This document shows positions 1 through 7,202 of a stretch of 42,376 bases of DNA, in pieces. Position numbers and translations under genes: made by a program. This DNA is from an uncultured Senegalimassilia sp. Lineage in GTDB: Bacteria; Actinomycetota; Coriobacteriia; Coriobacteriales; Eggerthellaceae. Location: the NCBI RefSeq assembly GCF_902464545.1, contig NZ_CABQJR010000023.1:1-42376 (forward strand), given 5' to 3'. Numbering within the stretch: position 1 is the first letter of the stretch; every line of letters begins with the position of its first letter. The notes under the pieces are model-generated. The model was not told where the DNA came from. It saw nothing but the letters and a program-made list of their open reading frames with translations, and did no database searches.

Positions 1-36
1 GGGGAAGGGGATGCCGCGCTCGCGGCCGACACCCCG

Positions 37-633
37 TCAAAGCCTGGTGATAACGCGGTCTGCGAGGCCCGCTTCGACGGCTTCCTCTGCTTCGAAATAG
101 GTGTCGGATGCCGTAAGCTCGAAGACGCGCTCGATCGACATGCCGCTGTGCCGCGCGATGACGCCGGCCGTGATGTCGCGGATGCGCATGAGGTCGTCGG
201 CCCGGGCTTTCACGGAAAGCGCGCTGCCGCCGGCGCCGGCGCCGATGAGCGGGTCGTGGATCATGACCCGGCTGTGCGGCAAGATTTCGCGCTCATCGCC
301 GGCGATGAACAGCAGCGCTCCCATGCTTGCCGCCATGCCAAGGCAAACGGTGCGGATGGGGCAGCTCACGGCTTGCATGACGTCGTAAAGCGCCAGGCCG
401 GACTGGACTTCGCCGCCCGGGCTGTTGATATAAAGCGTGATGGGCGCCGTGGGATCTTGACGCTGAAGATGAAGCAGGCCGCGGATGACGACGGCGCAGG
501 ATTCAGCACCCACTGAGGTCATAAGCTCGAGTTCGCGTTGGTCGAGCATCTCGTCGCGGATGTCGAGGCGATTGAGGCCTTCTGCGGTTTCGCGGATGAT
601 CTGAGGTTGATAGACGAATGCATATTCGCTCAT
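37..633 (-). CDS. clpP: ATP-dependent Clp protease proteolytic subunit
   Basis: Serine peptidase that forms the tetradecameric proteolytic chamber used by Clp ATPases for cytoplasmic protein turnover. The 198-residue product has the usual family length. The catalytic triad is visible as Ser103 in GMAASMGALL, His126 in MIHDPL and Asp177 in TASDTYFEAEEA; the substrate-binding YINSPGG segment is at about 68-74. The start is supported by AAGGAG about seven bases upstream on the minus strand. No Clp ATPase gene is adjacent, so this looks like a stand-alone paralogue; many actinobacteria carry several clpP copies. The fold and active site are clear. Whether this is the housekeeping copy is not. Confidence 0.95.
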   Translation of the reverse strand: MSEYAFVYQPQIIRETAEGLNRLDIRDEMLDQRELELMTSVGAESCAVVIRGLLHLQRQDPTAPITLYINSPGGEVQSGLALYDVMQAVSCPIRTVCLGMAASMGALLFIAGDEREILPHSRVMIHDPLIGAGAGGSALSVKARADDLMRIRDITAGVIARHSGMSIERVFELTASDTYFEAEEAVEAGLADRVITRL

Positions 634-756
634 GACGAGCTCCTTCCGAGGGTGAGACGTGACAACCTAGGACGCAACAGGGAAAGCGCAAATCGGCAGC
701 AAGCTAGCATGAGCTACCACGCGCAGGGCGCCGCTTATAAGGTTGTATGGGAAAAT

Positions 757-779
757 CCGATGCACGGCAGCTGCATCGG
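757..779 (-). terminator. Hairpin with short T-run upstream of clpP
   Basis: On the minus strand an 8-bp stem (CCGATGCA with TGCATCGG) is followed by ATTTTCC. It lies about 120 bases upstream of the clpP start, so it could end an upstream transcript or attenuate a clpP leader. The stem is short, so this is tentative. Confidence 0.35.
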
Positions 780-1010
780 CAACTCCTATAGGCGCAAGGC
801 CTATCTGCCAGGAGGCGGGTCTCGCGACCCTCGGGTGCTTATGACAGTAGCATGCGTCAAAGCAACACGCAAGTGGGGAAATGGAAAAGTTCCGAGGCTT
901 GGGGACCGTGCCCGGCGATTGCCGCGCGACCTAAGCCTGGCTTGCCGCCCGCGCCCACCGTTTGCGCTCGGTGCCCGCGCTCGTTGCTTGTACCTTGCGC
1001 CCTCGCCATG

Positions 1011-1178
1011 CGACTTCTGGGCGGTTTTGCAGGTGGTTTTGGCTTGGAAGGACGCGGGGCGTCGGCGTTTCCCCAAGTCGACGATGTCTGTAGCGAGCCG
1101 CGCCTGCAGCAAACCGCCCAGAAGCCCAGACTCATGTCAAAATCAGAGCCCATTTTCTGCAAAACCGTCCAGAAGTCG
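1011..1178 (-). repeat. Long inverted-repeat element, family II, copy A
   Basis: The ends 1011-1032 and 1157-1178 are inverted copies of each other with one mismatch in 22; the core is CTTCTGGGCGGTTTTGCAG. A third motif copy (1103-1124) has the same orientation as the right end. Related elements lie at 12874-13048 and 36153-36327 in the opposite orientation, judged by the position of the doubled motif. No reading frame inside is shared between copies, so this looks like a non-coding, MITE- or REP-like repeat. Confidence 0.75.
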
Positions 1179-1614
1179 TGGGGTGCTGGCATTGGGCATC
1201 GAGCGGTTGCGGTTGAGGCTGATTTCCGGGCGCCGGTGTGCACAATGGAAGGGTGTACCTTGCCAGGGTCTCCTTCTCTGTGTTTTTGTTCGGTAAAGCG
1301 ATCTTGCCTGATCATGCGGAGCTGGCGGGCTTCCCGTGGCACCGTGGGCGCTTCGGCCGGTCCGCCGCGATTGCCATCGTCCCCGCCGCTCCCGGCGCGC
1401 CGTCTCTCATTCGCCTCCTTCCCCGTACTCCGAAAGCGGGGGCAATACAAGACTGCAATCGTTGAGCGGAATGGGGTACGCTGGCACCTGAGAACTGAAG
1501 CGGTCCCGCTGCTGCGGTACCGGTCGGTTCTCGTCACAAATCCCATGTGATGCGTCGTTGGACGCGGGGATGGGACGCATATTCGACCGAACGATCACCC
1601 GCCCAGTTGAACGC

Positions 1615-1710
1615 CAAGGTTGTATTGGAGCCGCCCTTCGGGGCTGCAACCTTGCCGATCATGAACAGGCGAAGCTGCATTGGAGCCGCCCGTAAGGGCT
1701 GTAGCTGCGT
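1615..1710 (+). promoter_or_regulatory. Two tandem bulged hairpins, candidate structured RNA leader
   Basis: Hairpin 1 (1615-1654) has an 8-bp basal stem CAAGGTTG/CAACCTTG and hairpin 2 (1670-1709) a different basal stem around GAAGCTGCA/TGTAGCTGC. Both then carry an identical 8-nt 5' bulge TTGGAGCC and an identical GCCC/GGGC apical stem, closed by different tetraloops (TTCG and GTAA). Basal stems that change while still pairing, around a fixed bulge, are what a selected RNA structure looks like. It lies 193 bases upstream of the MaoC-like gene and before a terminator-like hairpin, so a cis-acting leader or tandem protein-binding site is inferred. It was not matched to any riboswitch class known to me. 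Confidence 0.6.
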
Positions 1711-1748
1711 CTTTTCGAATCCGGGCTGGGGTTGATCATCTCGTTCAC

Positions 1749-1769
1749 AGGGGTTTGCGATACCCCTTT
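1749..1769 (+). terminator. Weak terminator-like hairpin in the MaoC leader
   Basis: The stem AGGGGT/ACCCCT with a 7-nt loop is followed by only three T residues. It lies between the tandem hairpins and the coding sequence, where an attenuator would be expected, but it is weak. Confidence 0.3.
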
Positions 1770-1902
1770 CTCGGTCTGCGCAACGATTCGGGGGAATCTT
1801 GCGCTGCTCAGCTTGATCTGAACTGCGCCGCGTCGCTCAAACGTGGGGAAATCCAATATCACTTGCTGCGTTTTCGCAGTTCTCTTTCCAAAGGAGAATG
1901 TC

Positions 1903-2781
1903 ATGGCTATTTCCACCGAGATCGTCGGGAAGACCTTTGGCCCGTTCGTGCGCGATTACACCTTCAAAGACCTTGAGATTTGCGCGCTTGGTTGTGGCGC
2001 CGGCTGGGACGGCCGCGTGGACCTGGAGTACGTCAACGAAGGCGACGCCAAGAACCCGGACCTGAAGGTTCTGCCCATTTTCGCCGTGCCGCTGACCGTC
2101 AACGAGGAGATGACCACCACCCTCGACTACGGCTTCGACTACTCCGGCTCGCTGCACTACGGCATCGACGTGCATTTCCATGCGCCGTTCAAGATGAACG
2201 ACCACATCGAGACGTTCGTGACCCAGGAGGCCATCTGGGACCGCGGCGAGGGTCGCGGCTCGCTGTCCAAGCAGGTCGGCAAGTCGTATTCCGCCGACGG
2301 TACCCATCTGTGCACGGTCGACACCTACGACTGCTGCATCTACGATGGCGGTTGGGGCGGCGAGCAGCCGCCGAGGGACTCCGTGGAGTACCCCGACCGC
2401 GAGCCCGATTTCACGTACGAGGAAACCTACGGCTACAACTGGCCGCTGGTGTATCGCCTGATGGGCGACTGGCATCAGCAGCACATCGACTGGTCCTACA
2501 CCGAGCAGACCGGCCTTGAGCGCCCGATCGCGCACGGCGTCAGCAGCGCCGGCGTGGCCATGCGTCACGTCATCTCCCTGCTGTTCCCGGGCCATCCCGA
2601 GGCTATGACGCGCTTCAAGTGCCGCTTCACCTCCCCGGTGCTGCCGGGCGTGCGCCTGCGCACCATCGTGTGGAAGACCGCTGAGGGCGAGGCGAAGTTC
2701 CGCATGGTCAACGCCGATGCGCCCGACTCCAAGCCGTTCCTGAACCACGGCATCGTCGAGTGGGACCCCGCTCGCGCCTAG
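1903..2781 (+). CDS. MaoC-like double-hotdog dehydratase
   Basis: The 292-residue product has the length of a double-hotdog MaoC/hydratase-2 protein. The second half has YRLMGDWHQQHID followed by LERPIAHGVSSAG, matching the hydratase-2 pattern in which Asp and His of the GD-x4-H segment are catalytic; the usual Asn-Pro in between is replaced by His-Gln. Members hydrate enoyl-CoA or related thioesters; the substrate here is unknown. The start at 1903 is chosen because AAGGAG (1891-1896) lies just upstream; a longer frame from 1843 lacks such a site. The gene stands alone and is followed by a strong terminator at 2997-3034. A catabolic rather than fatty-acid-synthesis role is possible but unproven. 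Confidence 0.8.
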   Translation: MAISTEIVGKTFGPFVRDYTFKDLEICALGCGAGWDGRVDLEYVNEGDAKNPDLKVLPIFAVPLTVNEEMTTTLDYGFDYSGSLHYGIDVHFHAPFKMNDHIETFVTQEAIWDRGEGRGSLSKQVGKSYSADGTHLCTVDTYDCCIYDGGWGGEQPPRDSVEYPDREPDFTYEETYGYNWPLVYRLMGDWHQQHIDWSYTEQTGLERPIAHGVSSAGVAMRHVISLLFPGHPEAMTRFKCRFTSPVLPGVRLRTIVWKTAEGEAKFRMVNADAPDSKPFLNHGIVEWDPARA

Positions 2782-2996
2782 CGGTTTTGCGCCGCAGCCG
2801 GGCGGCTGACGGCTGAGCGGCCGATCGATGCCGCGTAAGCTGATGACGAAGCGGCTCGCCCGGGCATTGGCTTCGTTTGAACGCGGGTTGCGCTTGAAAC
2901 GGTAGCGACTTGAGCTCGGTTACGGCTTGGGAAGATCGTCCGTGGGTCGAGGATGGCTGAGACCGGGTTTCGGCTGCGAACGAAATATGATTTGCA

Positions 2997-3034
2997 ACGT
3001 GTGGCAGGGATGCGTCCCTGCCACACGTGTTTTT
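2997..3034 (+). terminator. Rho-independent terminator
   Basis: A perfect 14-bp stem (ACGTGTGGCAGGGA and its complement) with loop TGCG, followed by GTGTTTTT. It would end transcription from the MaoC-like gene 215 bases upstream, before the convergent AbiE genes. Confidence 0.85.
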
Positions 3035-3124
3035 GCCTGGCGTTTTACCGGCAGCGCCGGGGTGTTTTGCCGTGTCTGGCGCCAGCGTGCCCGTGTGCTC
3101 TTGTTTTCTAATGCAAATGTTGGG

Positions 3125-3949
3125 CTATCGGGCGGCATCGATCCTGTTAATGAGCGAATTCGCCCACGCGATAGCGTCGTCGACTTCGGGAATCAGGTTT
3201 CCGTCTGGCAACTGGTCGGCATAGATGGTTGCCCATTCCTGGCCTCCCGCAATAGTGGGAGGCCATGCTTGCATCTTGCGGTAGGCGAACAGCCTCATGC
3301 AGGTTTGACGCACGTCGGAGTAATCGCCTTCGTAAGCCTTGTCGAGCAGCTGCAAGTCGATGAGGTCGTGAGCCCGCATGCTGCTGGGCGCGCTCACGGC
3401 GTGTACCTTCTGGGCGATTTGGTGGCGCAGCGCCATGATGGGAATCGGGCCGAGCGGCGGAAACCCCAGGCCTTTGAGGATAGCGTTGGCGTCTTCGGGC
3501 GAAACGAAGTCGGGTTTGTCTGCGTCGCCGATTTCGTTGTGGCCTACTTCTAGGTCGATGGTTACTCACGGTTTGCCGTTGTATGATAGCTTCACCGAGA
3601 AAGGCTGCATCACATATTGCGGGGGAACGCCTTTGGGATGCGCCTGCCTCTCCTCGACCAACGCGCCCGTGAAGCCCTCCCATCCGGTTGCCAAAGAGCC
3701 GGCGAGCTGTTCGGAAAAGTCGTCTATGGCCGAGGCCCGCGCGATGTCGAGGTCGGTCGTGAAGCGCGTAGCCCCATCGCCCAGGCGCATCTTGATGGCG
3801 CTACCTCCCTTGACGGAGCCGTCCGGCAGCATTTGGGCGACGATCGTGTTCGCCATGATTGCTCGCTTAGCGATGAGATTCGGCTTCCCGACGAGTCTTT
3901 CGAGCGCGACGTCGAGGTTTCTCCTGCTATTCGGCCGTTTTGCTGACAT
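3125..3949 (-). pseudogene. AbiEii-type nucleotidyltransferase toxin, broken by an in-frame TGA
   Basis: Toxin of a type IV AbiE pair, a nucleotidyltransferase-fold protein. The first part (3566-3949) has the family motif KGGSAIKMRLG followed by RFTTDLDIA. Translation stops at TGA (3566-3568), but the same frame stays open and continues VTIDLEVGHNEIGDADKPDF into the second part, with QKVHAVSAPSSMRAHDLIDL typical of the AbiEii C-terminal half. Together the two parts would make about 274 residues, a normal length. A single G-to-A change in a TGG tryptophan codon would explain the stop. The toxin overlaps the antitoxin by 23 bases, the usual AbiE arrangement. The antitoxin is intact, so inactivation of the toxin is tolerable. 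Sequencing error is the alternative. Confidence 0.85.
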
Positions 3950-4481
3950 CTGCGCCCTCCAGTTCCTTCTTCAATGAACGAAATTCTTGCTTGCTTACGA
4001 AGCCTTGCTTTCTGGCGGTTTCGGCTGCTGCCAGAAGGCGCTCCGGCAGCATCTTGCCTTTGCAAGCGATGATGGCGTCGTATGCGCTTTGGCACGGGAT
4101 GCCATCGTACGTCGCGCCCGGTTCGATTCCGTCCACCCATTCCACCTTGAGGTTCTCCGGCAGCGCGCGGCGGCAGCGGCGGGGGGTTGCCACGAACGTG
4201 CGGGTGGGATTCGTGGGGGCCAGGCCGAGCATGGCGATGACGGATTCGCCGTAGAGCACGGCGCTCGGCCCGACGGACATGACCGCCCAGGCATACGCGT
4301 CGTTTTGCTCGGGGACCCACTGCGTGAGCTGGTAGAGGCCGTGGCCGACCTTCGTCACGCGCCCGCGCTTGGCGTATTGCACGAGCTCGTTGTTGGTGAT
4401 GCCCGCTTCGCGAGCCTGGGCGGAGGTGATTAGGCCGTGGTTGTCGGCCGCGATGTCGAATATGTCTTCGTATTTCGTCAT
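3927..4481 (-). CDS. AbiEi-type antitoxin / winged-helix repressor
   Basis: Partner of the adjacent AbiEii toxin. AbiEi proteins counter the toxin and repress their own operon through an N-terminal winged helix, seen here in residues 1-50 (DIAADNHGLITSAQAREAGI, then a segment with GRVTKVGHGLYQL). The start MTKYEDIF at 4481 is preferred over an upstream ATG at 4520. There is no Shine-Dalgarno sequence, but a promoter ends six bases before this ATG, suggesting a leaderless mRNA. Length is 184 residues. The 23-base overlap with the toxin frame indicates translational coupling. Confidence 0.85.
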   Translation of the reverse strand: MTKYEDIFDIAADNHGLITSAQAREAGITNNELVQYAKRGRVTKVGHGLYQLTQWVPEQNDAYAWAVMSVGPSAVLYGESVIAMLGLAPTNPTRTFVATPRRCRRALPENLKVEWVDGIEPGATYDGIPCQSAYDAIIACKGKMLPERLLAAAETARKQGFVSKQEFRSLKKELEGADVSKTAE

Positions 4482-4487
4482 GGCAGG

Positions 4488-4517
4488 AGTATAACGAAAA
4501 CATAATACATTTGACAA
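4488..4517 (-). promoter_or_regulatory. Promoter of the AbiE operon, probably leaderless
   Basis: On the minus strand TTGTCA (4512-4517) and TATACT (4488-4493) are separated by 18 bases. Six bases separate the -10 box from the ATG at 4481, so transcription would start at or next to the A of the start codon. Confidence 0.6.
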
Positions 4518-4621
4518 CAATTGACTGTCGAAGAGGGGGTCGTCTTCAAGGCGCGCCTTCCCGCCTGAGCGCCTATGACCGCGGCGCGGGTGCCGGGGAA
4601 ACTATTGTCGCGAATATGTCT

Positions 4622-4772
4622 CAGATTGCGAGTTTTCCGAATGGCGAACGCGGCACGGCGTGCGGTGGCTTGCGCTTGGCGCGACATACGCATCGCTCGT
4701 TACATCCCGCAAGCGAAATCGACCAGCAAACGCCCTCCCTGTCGCCGGCAAATTCGGAAAACTCGCAATCTG
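4622..4772. repeat. Intergenic element with perfect 21-bp inverted ends
   Basis: Positions 4622-4642 and 4752-4772 are perfect inverted copies (core TTGCGAGTTTTCCGAAT). The interior of about 110 bases has no supported gene. A related half-motif (GAAACTCGCGAGCTGTGG) occurs near 38587-38604, so this may be a dispersed non-coding repeat. It fills most of the gap between the AbiE promoter and the nitroreductase. Confidence 0.65.
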
Positions 4773-4890
4773 TGGCACGAAACGCTGAAAACGTTCCCGC
4801 TCTTCCTTTTTTTCCGCGGGGTTAACTCGGTTGTACAATGAGCGCGTTCTCTATATCGCTTGATGGAAGCGCGCGCGAAAGGATTTCGCT

Positions 4891-5610
4891 ATGGGTACGG
4901 ACATCGCTGCGGGCAACGCCATGGATGCTGCGGATACCGCCACGGACGTCGCTATGGACATGAAACAGGCTATGCGGCAGCGTCACACCGTGCGGAAGTT
5001 CACGTCCGAGCCGCTTTCGCCTGAGCTAATCTCGCAGCTTGACGACCGCGTTCGCGCAAATAACGAGCGCCTTGGGTTGGCGATCTCGCTGAAGGTGGGC
5101 GACAAGTCGGCGCTGCCCGGTGCGCTCAAGCTGTTCTTCGCCAAAGGCGTGCGCAACTATTGTATGCTGGCCGGCAGCGACAGGCCCGGGCTTGACGAGG
5201 ACCTCGGCTACGCAAGCGCCGACTTGATGCTTTTTGCGCAGACGCTCGGGTTGAACACGTGGTGGATCGGCGGCACGTTCAGTCGCAAAAACGTCGAGCG
5301 GGCTGTGTCGGGGAAGAAGGTCATCGGCATCGTTGCCGTGGGTTTCGGCGCTACGCCGGGCGTTGCGCACAAGAGCAAGACGGCGCCCGAGGTCAGTTCG
5401 TACGAGGGTCCAGAGCCGCAGTGGTTTGCGGATGGCGTGCAGGCGGCGCTTCTAGCCCCGACGGCGCTCAACAAGCAGTGCTTCCGAATCGCCGGCGCAG
5501 GCAACAAGGTTTCCATTAGCGAAAACGGCGGCGCGTTCAGCGGCGCGGACATCGGCATCGTAAAGTACCACTTCGAGTTAGGTGCCGGCAACGAATTCGA
5601 TTGGGCGTAG
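4891..5610 (+). CDS. Nitroreductase-family flavoprotein (TM1586-like)
   Basis: FMN-dependent nitroreductase-like protein of 239 residues. The N-terminal arginine-rich segment MRQRHTVRKF (about residues 28-37) is the typical FMN-binding start of the fold, and DLMLFAQTLGLNTWWIGGTF with VGFGATPG in the middle are also typical. The overall pattern is closest to the single-chain tandem-type putative nitroreductases (TM1586 family). The first 23 residues are an Ala/Asp-rich tail with several alternative ATG codons; AAAGGA precedes the chosen one. The physiological substrate is unknown. It stands upstream of a small hypothetical gene. Confidence 0.8.
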   Translation: MGTDIAAGNAMDAADTATDVAMDMKQAMRQRHTVRKFTSEPLSPELISQLDDRVRANNERLGLAISLKVGDKSALPGALKLFFAKGVRNYCMLAGSDRPGLDEDLGYASADLMLFAQTLGLNTWWIGGTFSRKNVERAVSGKKVIGIVAVGFGATPGVAHKSKTAPEVSSYEGPEPQWFADGVQAALLAPTALNKQCFRIAGAGNKVSISENGGAFSGADIGIVKYHFELGAGNEFDWA

Positions 5611-5650
5611 CCCTCCGCGCGTGACGCTTGTGAGATCGGGGGAGACGAGC

Positions 5651-5887
5651 ATGGCGAAAATCGATACGGACGAGCTGCGCGATTACCTGGAGGACTATTG
5701 CGGCACGGCGGCGTCTTCTGGGTTTCCTGCGGCGTTGCTCGATGTTGCGGACATCGAGGACATGGACGGCTACGAACTCTGCGAGAAGGCGGAAGATCTC
5801 GAATCGACCTGGGGCGATTCTGGGTTGACTAGTAGTTTGCGCGCGGGTCAAGCGGGCGCGTTGGCGTTAAGGCGCTGCGACCTTTGA
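5651..5887 (+). CDS. Small acidic hypothetical protein, C-terminus probably frameshifted
   Basis: A 78-residue frame begins at an ATG preceded by GGGGAGA, 41 bases after the nitroreductase. It starts MAKIDTDELRDYLEDYCGTA and is acidic up to CEKAEDLES. After about base 5800 the composition changes to a Ser/Gly/Arg-rich tail unlike the rest. In another frame the DNA reads IDLGRFWVD then TAG at 5830-5832, which fits naturally after KAEDL if one base (an extra G near 5801) is restored. The function is not known to me. The intact form would be about 61 residues. Confidence 0.6.
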   Translation: MAKIDTDELRDYLEDYCGTAASSGFPAALLDVADIEDMDGYELCEKAEDLESTWGDSGLTSSLRAGQAGALALRRCDL

Positions 5888-5914
5888 CGCGCAAGCGCGT
5901 AACAAGTTCTCAGC

Positions 5915-5950
5915 AAGAAGGCGATGCGAATCGTTCCGCATCGCCTTCTT
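5915..5950 (+). terminator. Strong hairpin terminator after the small protein
   Basis: A 14-bp perfect stem (AAGAAGGCGATGCG and its complement) with an 8-nt loop; the 3' arm ends CTTCTT and is followed by CGCG. It lies just after the nitroreductase/small-protein unit. Confidence 0.75.
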
Positions 5951-6080
5951 CGCGTTGTCGGGAGCGCCGCGCCGGCAATGGGCCAAGGGCCGCGATTGCG
6001 ACCGCGTACCGGTTCGCAAAGACGCCTTGTGCGGGAAGGATATCTTGCATGGGGCAGATCACGCCCGCGCGGGCACGCCG

Positions 6081-6122
6081 ACAAAACGAAAGAGCTCCCG
6101 TACAGAAGCTCTTTCGTTTTGT
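6081..6122 (-). terminator. Terminator of the cytochrome gene
   Basis: A 16-bp perfect stem (ACAAAACGAAAGAGCT and its complement) with a 10-nt loop. It lies 35 bases past the stop of the minus-strand cytochrome gene. The minus-strand 3' arm ends TTTCGTTTTGT. Confidence 0.8.
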
Positions 6123-6156
6123 CGTTAAGGCTGGCTGTCGAGGTCGATCGAGGCTG

Positions 6157-6858
6157 TTAGCCCATGTAGTTGACGGAGTCCTCTTCGATCTGCTTGCCGG
6201 TTTTGGCGTCGACCCAGCCGTCGGGCACCTCGGACTCGGCATCCGCGTGGCAATCGGTGCAGATGAGCACCGATGCGCGATGCGACTTATGGCAGTCGCT
6301 GCACGTGTACTTGTCGTGATGCCAGGAATGCGGGTTGCGCACCATGTCGCTGGTCATCTCGGTCAGGTCGGCCTTCGTCAGCGCCTGGCCATCGCTGTTC
6401 ACGTGGCAGCCGCTCTTCAGGCAGAACTGCTCGCCCGTGCCGGCATCGTTGCCGGAGTTCTGCATGAGCACTTCCAGGTTCGCCTCTTCAAGCGGGTAAT
6501 AGTAGTCGCCCGTAAGGGTCGCCTGCACTTCGCCGATCTGCTGGCTGATGATGGGCTCGTGGCATGAAAGGCAGTTCTGGCCCGCTTCCTTGTGGGACAC
6601 GACCAGCATGGCGCTGCTGTTGGAGACCTCGTTGCCCCATTTGTCGGTGCCCGGGGCGCCGGCCTGCTGATCGTACGTTTCCACGTAGTTGTTCATGGGC
6701 GTGTGGCAAAACACGCTGCAGAAGCTGGGGCTGTTATGCCAGGTCCAAAAACCCATGCCCGCCACCACGATGACCACAACCACAACGCCGACGATGGTGA
6801 GCTTCTTATTCTTGGGCAGCTTCTGCTTGGGCGCGGGATCTATGCGCTCTTCGCTCAT
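6157..6858 (-). CDS. Membrane-anchored pentahaem cytochrome c, NapC/NrfH-like
   Basis: Likely quinol-oxidising electron carrier that passes electrons to an extracytoplasmic reductase. One N-terminal membrane anchor spans about residues 20-40. Five haem sites follow: C47-x3-CH, C96-x2-CH, C146-x4-CH, C186-x2-CH and C200-x2-CH. The first and third depart from CxxCH but are conserved in the paralogue at 15168-15920, so they are probably real. AAGGAGGAGG precedes the start. The gene has its own promoter with a dyad at 6966-6979 and its own terminator. The identical promoter layout at the flavoenzyme gene (9392) suggests that this cytochrome serves that reductase, although the two genes are separated by the LuxR gene. 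Confidence 0.88.
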   Translation of the reverse strand: MSEERIDPAPKQKLPKNKKLTIVGVVVVVIVVAGMGFWTWHNSPSFCSVFCHTPMNNYVETYDQQAGAPGTDKWGNEVSNSSAMLVVSHKEAGQNCLSCHEPIISQQIGEVQATLTGDYYYPLEEANLEVLMQNSGNDAGTGEQFCLKSGCHVNSDGQALTKADLTEMTSDMVRNPHSWHHDKYTCSDCHKSHRASVLICTDCHADAESEVPDGWVDAKTGKQIEEDSVNYMG

Positions 6859-6936
6859 TCGCTGACCTCCTCCTTGATAGTGAATCCGTTTCGTGCAAGC
6901 GTTGCGTGAAGCCCCTATCCGATTCGAATGACCGAA

Positions 6937-6979
6937 ACTATAGGCAATCGGGAGCCTAAGGGCATCACCCCCGATGGGG
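6937..6979 (-). promoter_or_regulatory. Cytochrome promoter with abutting regulator dyad
   Basis: Read on the minus strand: dyad CCCCATCGGGGGTG (6966-6979), directly followed by a poor -35 ATGCCC (6960-6965), a 17-base spacer and -10 TATAGT (6937-6942). The dyad centre falls near -42, the usual place for a LuxR-type activator touching RNA polymerase. The same layout recurs at 9266-9308. Confidence 0.6.
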
Positions 6980-7202
6980 GAAAGTTATGAAAGATTTGCA
7001 TAATGCCTGATGAGAGTGGAGTTGAGAAGGCTTGCGGTGATGTGGGCGAGCAAGATGGTTCGCTAATCGCTGTGGCGATATCATCGCCGGGGGATCGGTC
7101 GCGAAGCGTCTGGCCGGTTTCACGTTTTCCCGTCAAGGTCGAGAGGGGCGCGGTTGAAGCAACGGCTCTTAGCGACTGCCCGACTCGGGGAGGGCCGCGA
7201 TG

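Larger units (their letters stand above)
634..1902. other. Gene-free region between clpP and the MaoC-like gene
   Basis: No convincing gene is seen in these 1.27 kb; the open frames overlap in several phases and lack ribosome-binding sites and recognisable protein motifs. The stretch holds a hairpin upstream of clpP (757-779), one copy of the long inverted-repeat family (1011-1178), two tandem structured hairpins (1615-1710) and a weak terminator-like hairpin (1749-1769). Nothing further is recognised in 1180-1610. Confidence 0.6.

Noticed and set aside
538..1550. Open frames of 230-250 residues on both strands in the gap after clpP
   Set aside because: They overlap in several phases, lack ribosome-binding sites and known motifs, cross a repeat element, and are expected by chance at this GC content.
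3566..3568. Selenocysteine or recoded TGA in the AbiEii gene
   Set aside because: No SECIS-like hairpin was recognised and AbiEii toxins are not known selenoproteins; a nonsense mutation is simpler.
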